This document shows positions 6,151-10,274 of a stretch of DNA of 10,274 nt, piece after piece (position 1 is the first letter of the stretch; the number at the start of each line of letters is the position of its first letter). Below the pieces are notes generated by a model that saw only the letters and a program-made list of their open reading frames with translations, searched no databases and was not told where the DNA came from. Origin of the DNA: DATARH01 sp050181375 (lineage in GTDB: Bacteria > Pseudomonadota > Alphaproteobacteria > ATCC43930 > CGMCC-115725); assembly GCA_050181375.1 (NCBI GenBank), contig JBFXDF010000138.1, positions 1 to 10,274 of the forward strand, given 5' to 3'. A program made the position numbers and the translations under genes.

Positions 6151-7875
6151 TCAGCCCTCCGCGGCGAGCCGCCCTTTCAGCACCCGGCCGGCGTAGTCGC
6201 CGGTCGCCGCGCCGTTCTCGAACGCGACGGCGCCGTTGACGACGGTCGCGGCGATGCCGTCGGCCTTCTGCACCAGACGGCGCGCGCCGCCCGGCAAATC
6301 CTGCTCGACCTTCGGCAAAAGCGGCCGGATGCGCGCCTCGTCGAACACGACGAGGTCGGCGGCGTAGCCGGTGCGGACGAGACCGCGATCCGGCAGTTCC
6401 CAGGCCGAGGCGTTGTCGAAGGTCAGCATGCGCACGGCTTCCTCGAGCGTGAATTGCTGGCGTTTGCGCACCCAGTAGCTCAACAGATGCGTCTGCAACG
6501 ACGACCCCATCTCCTGACAGACATGCGCGCCGGAATCGGAGAACGTCGCCAGCGTGCGCGGATGCTTCAACAGACCGAGCACGTCCTCCGGCGACTCGTT
6601 GACCAGCGGCTGCACAAAGACGCGGTCGTCGTTTTCGAGGCACAGATCGACGATGGTTTCGACCGGGTGCTGGTTGCGGCGGCGCGCCAGCTCGGCGACG
6701 CTCGGGTCGTCCCAATCCGTGTCGAACAGCGGGAACAGATTGGCGTAATCGGGCTTGCGCGGATCGGTCGTCGCGGCGCCGCCGCCCTGCATTTCCGAGC
6801 CTTTCGGCTTCATCGCGGCTTCGGCGGCCACTAGAAGACGGCGCGTTTCGGGGTCGCGCAGGCGCGCCTTCTGCTCCTCGATGGGCAGCGCGCGCAGTTC
6901 GCGCCACACCGGCAGGTAATCGAACGGCAGATACGATTTCAGCGAGAAGATCGCGTTTATCGAGCGGGTCGTCGCCTGACCCCAGATGCGGCCGCCTTGC
7001 GCGACGGTCTCGTCGATCCAGCGCAGCTGGTAATCCCACGGGTTCGGCGCGACCCCCTGTTTCGTCGCCAAAGTGCCGAACATGATCGGCCGCCCGGTGT
7101 CGAGCGCCACCTTGCGCAGCCGGTCGAGAAAGACGCGCTGCGCCTCGCCGCCGGAGATGTCCGGGCCGATCTGGAAGATGCCGCTGTCGAGTTCGGCCAT
7201 CGCGCCGACCAGACGGTCGATCTCCTCCCAATCGGCGATGCGGCTCGCGACCGGGCCGCCGTCGGGGCGGATATGCGTGTTCGCGCGCGAGGTCGAAAAG
7301 CCGAGCGCGCCGGCCCGCACCGCCTCCGCGACCGCGTGCGCCATCGCGCGCAGATCGTCCTCGCTTGCCGTCTCGTGCAGGCCGCGCTCGCCCATCGCGT
7401 ACATGCGCAGCGCCGAATGCCCGATATACATGCCGTAATTGAGCGCCTTCGGCAGCCGCTCGACATTGGCGAGGTACTCCGGAAAGGTCTCCCAGGTCCA
7501 CTCGATGCCGGCCAGCATCGCCTCGGTCGGGATGTCCTCGACCGCCGTCAGACAGCGGGCGAACCATTCCCGGTCCGCCGGCTTGCACGGCGCCAGCGCG
7601 AAGCCGCAATTGCCCATCACGACCGAGGTGACGCCGTGCCAGCACGAGCAGCTGCCGATCGGGTCCCACGCGACCTGCGCGTCCATATGCGTGTGGCCGT
7701 CGATAAAGCCGGGCGCGACGATCAGCCCATCGGCGTCGATCACCCGCTCGGCGGCGGCGCGGATGCGGCCGATCTCGACGATGCGGCCCGCCTTGACGCC
7801 GATATCGGCGCGATAGCGCGGCAGGCCGGAGCCGTCCACGACGGTGCCGTTCTTGATCAGCAGGTCGAGCGCCAT
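6151..7875 (-). CDS. Amidohydrolase family 3 protein, D-aminoacylase-related (574 aa)
   Basis: Metal-dependent hydrolase with the composite beta domain of amidohydrolases (residues about 1-55 and the C-terminal ~70, ending in a TVVNGAVAFENG strand) around a TIM barrel. The metal motif H-T-H is at 61-63 after APGFIDG; the conserved Cys of D-aminoacylases is C90 in VMGNCGFALAPC; GHSALR (H153) and the catalytic-type Asp447 in TFSDSGAHV follow. N-acyl-D-amino-acid deacylases release D-amino acids from N-acyl forms, but those are typically about 480-500 residues; this one is longer, with an extra segment around 300-400 (YLPFDYLPVWRELRALP, then KPKGSEMQGGG). The blocks where D-aminoacylases carry their next two His ligands read FQIGPDI and IMFGTLA here. 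A dipeptidase-, hydantoinase- or other amide hydrolase-like activity is thus equally possible. The ATG at 7875 was chosen for GGGAGA 7 bases upstream; ATGs at 7890 and 7917 give 5-14 more residues. It converges with the exported-protein gene. Confidence 0.85.
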   Translation of the reverse strand: MALDLLIKNGTVVDGSGLPRYRADIGVKAGRIVEIGRIRAAAERVIDADGLIVAPGFIDGHTHMDAQVAWDPIGSCSCWHGVTSVVMGNCGFALAPCKPADREWFARCLTAVEDIPTEAMLAGIEWTWETFPEYLANVERLPKALNYGMYIGHSALRMYAMGERGLHETASEDDLRAMAHAVAEAVRAGALGFSTSRANTHIRPDGGPVASRIADWEEIDRLVGAMAELDSGIFQIGPDISGGEAQRVFLDRLRKVALDTGRPIMFGTLATKQGVAPNPWDYQLRWIDETVAQGGRIWGQATTRSINAIFSLKSYLPFDYLPVWRELRALPIEEQKARLRDPETRRLLVAAEAAMKPKGSEMQGGGAATTDPRKPDYANLFPLFDTDWDDPSVAELARRRNQHPVETIVDLCLENDDRVFVQPLVNESPEDVLGLLKHPRTLATFSDSGAHVCQEMGSSLQTHLLSYWVRKRQQFTLEEAVRMLTFDNASAWELPDRGLVRTGYAADLVVFDEARIRPLLPKVEQDLPGGARRLVQKADGIAATVVNGAVAFENGAATGDYAGRVLKGRLAAEG

Positions 7876-7946
7876 CGCCAATTCTCCCATCAGGTCCGCC
7901 CGGCAGGTTCGCGGCATTTGCGGCCGGGAGTCAACGCATCGGCGGG

Positions 7947-8954
7947 TCAGCTCGGATCGATGCGCAGATTTATCAAGCCGCGCGAGGCGAGTTCGCCGAC
8001 CGCGTTCTCGAATTCCGTTAGGCCCATCCGCGGTGCCAAAGCAGCCGCCACCGACCGATAGTTCTCGGCGCCCCGGGTCCTTTCAAGAATAAGCTCGGGG
8101 TTACTCGGGCCGCGCGGGTTGGCCGTGTTCGCCCGGTTGGCCAGAAACGCATCGCCCCGCTCGGACCGTGCAATGACAATGCCGTCATCCCGTTCGCGCA
8201 CTCTTTCGGCGCGTACCACCAGCGTGGTCCAATCCGTGTGCTTGCGGCCGTAGGAGTAGTAGCTGAACGAATAGGGAAGCAGGACAAGATCGACGAATTG
8301 AAACTCGAACCCGCATCCTTGCAGAGCATCCATGATCAGGCCCGGATCGCGCCCCGGACCAGCTCTTCCCTCGGGCGTGCAGGTAACCAGGATCACGATT
8401 TGCTGTCCCGCCCTGATGTGCTGACAGATCCGCAGGAGCAGGCTGATACATTGCGCGCCGCCGAAGATATCGAGCAGGTATGGCACCACGATCAGATCGG
8501 CCGCGATCGGATCGTCGATGGGCGCGAAGGCGTCGCGCACGGTGTAGCGAATGCGCTGGCGCCGATCGGGCGGGGTCATTGGCGCCTTGAAGCGGCTCGG
8601 CCTGGTGGTTCTGACGAGATCGGTGTTGTTTTCACCCGCATGGTAAAACACACGATGCCTTGTCAGCGGCTCCGGAAGCTCCGCATGGCGGGCCTCGATG
8701 AATGCCCTGCCGAAATTCAATGCGGGCCATGACAGGTCCGAACAATCGACCCGATCGACGAATTCGAGAGAACCCAGGTAATCGGCGAGCCGGCACGCCC
8801 CTGCGCCCCACAAAAACACCGACTTGACCGAAGAAAACAGCCGGCGCGTCTCGGCATACTCGAAGAGCCGGTCCGCTTCGTTGCCGGGGTAGTCCTGCCA
8901 CTCCTGATCGAGCACCGCGATCAATTCGAAATCGACAAAGCCCAGTACGCGCAT
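7947..8954 (-). CDS. Putative SAM-dependent methyltransferase-like protein with a C-terminal helical domain
   Basis: Tentative. Numbering here starts at the ATG at 8954 (335 residues). A Rossmann-type core is visible: residues about 44-54 (VKSVFLWGAGA) look like methyltransferase motif I with G-x-G, followed after one helix by an acidic end of strand 2 (VDCSDLSW), a Y-T-V-R-D-A-F element, and DLIVVPYLLDIFG resembling the motif IV strand. The region PYSFSYYSYGRKHTDWTTLVV looks like the final beta hairpin. The last ~45 residues (SVAAALAPRMGLTEFENAVGELASRGLINLRI) resemble a small winged helix. Substrate unknown; no catalytic signature for a DNA, RNA or protein target was recognised. The ATG has AAGGTGAG about 13 bases upstream, a long spacing; a GTG at 8972 would add six residues but lacks a ribosome site. 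The 5' end lies at the edge of the transposase unit, whose -35 box starts at 8974, so native promoter loss is possible. It is 71 bases downstream, in the leftward sense, of nothing else on its strand and runs toward the amidohydrolase gene. Confidence 0.6.
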   Translation of the reverse strand: MRVLGFVDFELIAVLDQEWQDYPGNEADRLFEYAETRRLFSSVKSVFLWGAGACRLADYLGSLEFVDRVDCSDLSWPALNFGRAFIEARHAELPEPLTRHRVFYHAGENNTDLVRTTRPSRFKAPMTPPDRRQRIRYTVRDAFAPIDDPIAADLIVVPYLLDIFGGAQCISLLLRICQHIRAGQQIVILVTCTPEGRAGPGRDPGLIMDALQGCGFEFQFVDLVLLPYSFSYYSYGRKHTDWTTLVVRAERVRERDDGIVIARSERGDAFLANRANTANPRGPSNPELILERTRGAENYRSVAAALAPRMGLTEFENAVGELASRGLINLRIDPS

Positions 8955-8973
8955 TGTTTCGGCAATTCTCACC

Positions 8974-9002
8974 TTGACATAGTAGACGCTATATGCTGTA
9001 AT
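8974..9002 (+). promoter_or_regulatory. Near-consensus sigma70 promoter of the transposase
   Basis: TTGACA (8974-8979, perfect -35) and TGTAAT (8997-9002, five of six -10) are separated by exactly 17 bases. A start near 9009 would give a leader of about 20 bases with TTGGAG 8 bases before the ATG at 9029. The -35 lies just outside the possible GTG start (8972) of the divergent methyltransferase-like gene. Confidence 0.75.
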
Positions 9003-9028
9003 CGGCTCACTTCCTTGGAGCCGCGCAC

Positions 9029-9961
9029 ATGAGCGATCTTTCCCGCCCCGAATTTCACAATCCTGAGAAAGCCCGTGAATGGCTGGAAAAGGAACTCTGG
9101 CCTAATGGTCCCGTCTGCCCACACTGCGGCGTCATCGATCAAGCAACCCAGATGCACGGGAAATCGCATCGTCCTGGCCTCTATCAGTGCAACGCTTGCC
9201 GAAAGCCGTTCACGGTCACGGTCGGCACCCTATACGAACGTTCGCACATTCCGCTAAACAAGTGGCTTGCCGCAACGCACCTAATGATGGCGAGCAAGAA
9301 AGGTATTAGTTCGCTCCAAATCGCTCGCTTGCTCGGCCTCAGTAAAAAGACCGCATGGTTCCTTATGCACCGCATTCGCGAAAGCCTGCCAGATAACTCG
9401 CCATTGAAGGGTGGCGAACCACTCGGCGGGAAAAACAAAGTTGTAGAAGTCGACGAAACATATGTCGGCGGGAAAGCCGCTAATCGCAAGAACCATATTC
9501 CTCCAAAAGCTGCCGTGCTGTCATTGGTCGAACGCGACGGGAAAGTGCGCTCGCACCGCGTACCTAACGTCACAGGCAAAACCCTACGCGATGTCATTGT
9601 TACACAGGTTGATCGTGCCTCATACATCATGACCGATGAAGCTGCGGTTTATACAGCAATCGGGCGCGAGTTCAGCGGACACGGCACCGTCAATCATTCC
9701 GCCGAAGAATACGTTCGCTCATACTTTTACCACACCAACACCGTCGAGAATTATTTCTCGATCTTGAAGCGCGGCATCATCGGCGTGTATCACCACACTT
9801 CACAAGAGCATCTTCACAGATACTTGGCCGAATTTGATTTTCGCTACAACAATCGCGAGGGCAACGGCGTGTCCGATTCTGAGCGCATGGCCAAATCCGT
9901 GCACGGCATCGTCGGCCGCCGACTGACCTATCGGCGGACTGGTCGCGGGACGAACGTCTAA
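9029..9961 (+). CDS. IS1595-family transposase with ISXO2-like domain
   Basis: Transposase of 310 residues that looks full length and intact. An N-terminal zinc ribbon is formed by C30/C33 (CPHC) and C54/C57 (CNAC). A helix-turn-helix lies at about 92-116 (SSLQIARLLGLSKKTAWFLM) for DNA binding. The ISXO2-type catalytic core follows: D142 in VEVDETYVGGK, D203 in IMTDEAAVY, then HTNTVENYFSILKRG with N237, E240 and K248. In IS1595 relatives the third acidic residue is often replaced by Asn, giving DD(N/E)K. The block GVYHHTSQEHLHRYLAEFDFRYNNR is characteristic of the family. The ATG at 9029 has TTGGAG 8 bases upstream and a near-consensus promoter before that. No frameshift or stop interrupts it, so activity is possible. 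The TAA at 9959-9961 overlaps the reverse-strand small ORF's stop. Confidence 0.95.
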   Translation: MSDLSRPEFHNPEKAREWLEKELWPNGPVCPHCGVIDQATQMHGKSHRPGLYQCNACRKPFTVTVGTLYERSHIPLNKWLAATHLMMASKKGISSLQIARLLGLSKKTAWFLMHRIRESLPDNSPLKGGEPLGGKNKVVEVDETYVGGKAANRKNHIPPKAAVLSLVERDGKVRSHRVPNVTGKTLRDVIVTQVDRASYIMTDEAAVYTAIGREFSGHGTVNHSAEEYVRSYFYHTNTVENYFSILKRGIIGVYHHTSQEHLHRYLAEFDFRYNNREGNGVSDSERMAKSVHGIVGRRLTYRRTGRGTNV

Positions 9962-10155
9962 GCCGAAGATGTCTCGCGCGGCTTTCCGCGCCGTGCTGGA
10001 CGCGATCCGTCGCCAGAACCGGAAGCCTTAGCCACAGGCTTCCGGCCGCTCTTGGCGGCAGCGTGAACGGCGCCCCGGAACCGCTCCCACCCATCCGGCC
10101 GAAGCTCAATGCCCTCGCTCTCAATGTCGGCCACAGGCCGTCGCTTGCTCTCCAT
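9958..10155 (-). CDS. Small basic-tailed protein beside the transposase (65 aa), unknown function
   Basis: The first ~38 residues look like a real small domain: PVADIESEGIELRPDGWERFRGAVHAAAKSG, with an acidic start, the P-D-G-W-x-R-F turn and an amphipathic helix. The rest is Lys/Arg/Ser/Gly-rich and probably disordered. I recall small proteins with an I-E-L-x-P-D-G-W-E-R-F core next to ISXO2-type transposases, suggesting a passenger or antitoxin-like partner, but I cannot verify that here. The stop (TAG, 9958-9960) overlaps the transposase TAA, a 4-base tail-to-tail overlap. There is no Shine-Dalgarno before the ATG at 10155; instead TATATT (10167 to 10162 on this strand) sits 6 bases upstream, which would start transcription at the ATG itself, as in a leaderless gene. 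A longer open frame to 10190 in another register is judged a shadow. Confidence 0.6.
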   Translation of the reverse strand: MESKRRPVADIESEGIELRPDGWERFRGAVHAAAKSGRKPVAKASGSGDGSRPARRGKPRETSSA

Positions 10156-10161
10156 GCTGCG

Positions 10162-10167
10162 AATATA
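10162..10167 (-). promoter_or_regulatory. Putative -10 box of a leaderless small gene
   Basis: TATATT on the minus strand, five of six matches to TATAAT, ends 6 bases before the ATG at 10155. No clear -35 hexamer is present; the expected place is occupied by the right arm of the hairpin at 10172-10201. Weak evidence on its own. Confidence 0.3.
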
Positions 10168-10171
10168 GCGC

Positions 10172-10201
10172 GGCGGGACCGGATTCGCATCCGGTCCCGC
10201 C
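10172..10201. terminator. Perfect 13-bp GC-rich hairpin after the transposase unit
   Basis: GGCGGGACCGGAT (10172-10184) pairs perfectly with ATCCGGTCCCGCC (10189-10201 when read through C10201) around the tetraloop TCGC (10185-10188). It lies between the two genes that point away from each other and could stop read-through from the transposase into the rightmost gene, or act as a protein-binding palindrome. There is no T-run after it, so terminator function is inferred from the stem alone. Confidence 0.5.
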
Positions 10202-10210
10202 TTCCGCTAT

Positions 10211-10239
10211 CCTAGGAGCTGCCAAGCCAACCTAGGAGC
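10211..10239 (+). repeat. Direct repeat of CCTAGGAGC upstream of the last gene
   Basis: CCTAGGAGC occurs at 10211-10219 and again at 10231-10239, exactly 20 bases apart. Each contains AGGAG; the second sits 9 bases before the ATG at 10248 and would serve as the ribosome site. The first copy has no start codon at a suitable distance, so it may be a duplicated leader or a regulatory site. Confidence 0.6.
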
Positions 10240-10247
10240 GATCCTCT

Positions 10248-10274
10248 ATGCCTGCCGGTATTACCGAATTTGCA
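10248..10274 (+). CDS. Start of a gene that leaves the window (nine codons)
   Basis: Reads MPAGITEFA to the window edge. The start is supported by AGGAG at 10234-10238 with 9 bases of spacing. Too short to assign. The opening faintly resembles small phage structural proteins that begin M-x-A-G-I-(S/T)-x-(Y/F)-A, but this is memory-based and weak. It reads away from the small reverse ORF and follows the hairpin at 10172-10201. Confidence 0.5.

Larger units (their letters stand above)
8974..10170 (+). mobile_element. IS1595-family (ISXO2-like) insertion sequence, ends not defined
   Basis: The unit holds the transposase, its own strong promoter and a small reverse-strand ORF. The boundaries given are only a working estimate: from the promoter on the left to the motif ATATAGCG (10163-10170) on the right, which is inverted relative to CGCTATAT at 8987-8994. 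That 8-base match does not extend outward and no matching 8-base direct repeats flank it, so true terminal repeats were not found. Base composition inside is lower in GC than in the flanking catabolic genes, consistent with acquisition. Confidence 0.6.

Noticed and set aside
6997..8061. 354-residue plus-strand open frame opposite the amidohydrolase
   Set aside because: Shadow frame; the minus-strand protein has metal-binding motifs and a ribosome site.
9777..10190. 137-residue minus-strand frame overlapping the transposase end
   Set aside because: Largely antisense to the transposase core and Arg-rich; the 65-residue frame in this area has a more protein-like N-terminal domain.

Overview
The window comes from a high-GC Gram-negative chromosome, most likely an alphaproteobacterium of the Bradyrhizobium/Rhodospirillales type. 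This rests on the GC-rich third codon positions, the mix of catabolic families (GST, two GMC oxidoreductases, an oxaloacetate decarboxylase-like lyase, a large amidohydrolase), intergenic palindromes of the CCCTCTCCC/GGGAGAGGG kind, and an ISXO2/IS1595-type transposase. No rRNA, tRNA or CRISPR was seen, and no gene-free stretch reaches 300 bases.

Left part (1-4512): a glutathione S-transferase that lost its N-terminus to the window edge runs rightward. It meets a leftward block tail to tail with a 4-base overlap. In transcription order the block is GMC oxidoreductase 2 (4512 to 2908), a cluster of intergenic palindromes (2763-2897), GMC oxidoreductase 1 (2735 to 1119), and a small, relatively AT-rich membrane-anchored protein (1065 to 496). 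The two GMC enzymes are clear paralogues and look like a tandem duplication. Both keep the FAD motif, both GMC signature regions and a His/Asn catalytic pair.

Middle (4513-7917): a 208-base divergent spacer carries a plausible sigma70 promoter and an abutting 15-base palindrome. It leads into an isocitrate lyase/PEP mutase superfamily enzyme that strongly resembles the PA4872-type oxaloacetate decarboxylase, then into a small exported protein of unknown function. A convergent amidohydrolase of the D-aminoacylase relatives follows on the minus strand. GMC alcohol oxidation, the C-C lyase and the amidohydrolase suggest a catabolic neighbourhood, but the substrate cannot be read from the sequence.

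Right part (7918-10274): a leftward gene has a SAM-methyltransferase-like core and a C-terminal tail resembling a small winged helix. Its 5' end touches an IS1595-family transposase unit. The transposase has a near-consensus promoter, a zinc ribbon, an HTH and a DD(N/E)K-type core. A small basic-tailed ORF on the opposite strand overlaps its stop by 4 bases and appears to be leaderless. Beyond it lie a 13-bp perfect hairpin, a twice-repeated nonamer containing AGGAG, and the first nine codons of a gene that leaves the window. Terminal inverted repeats and a target duplication could not be established for the IS.
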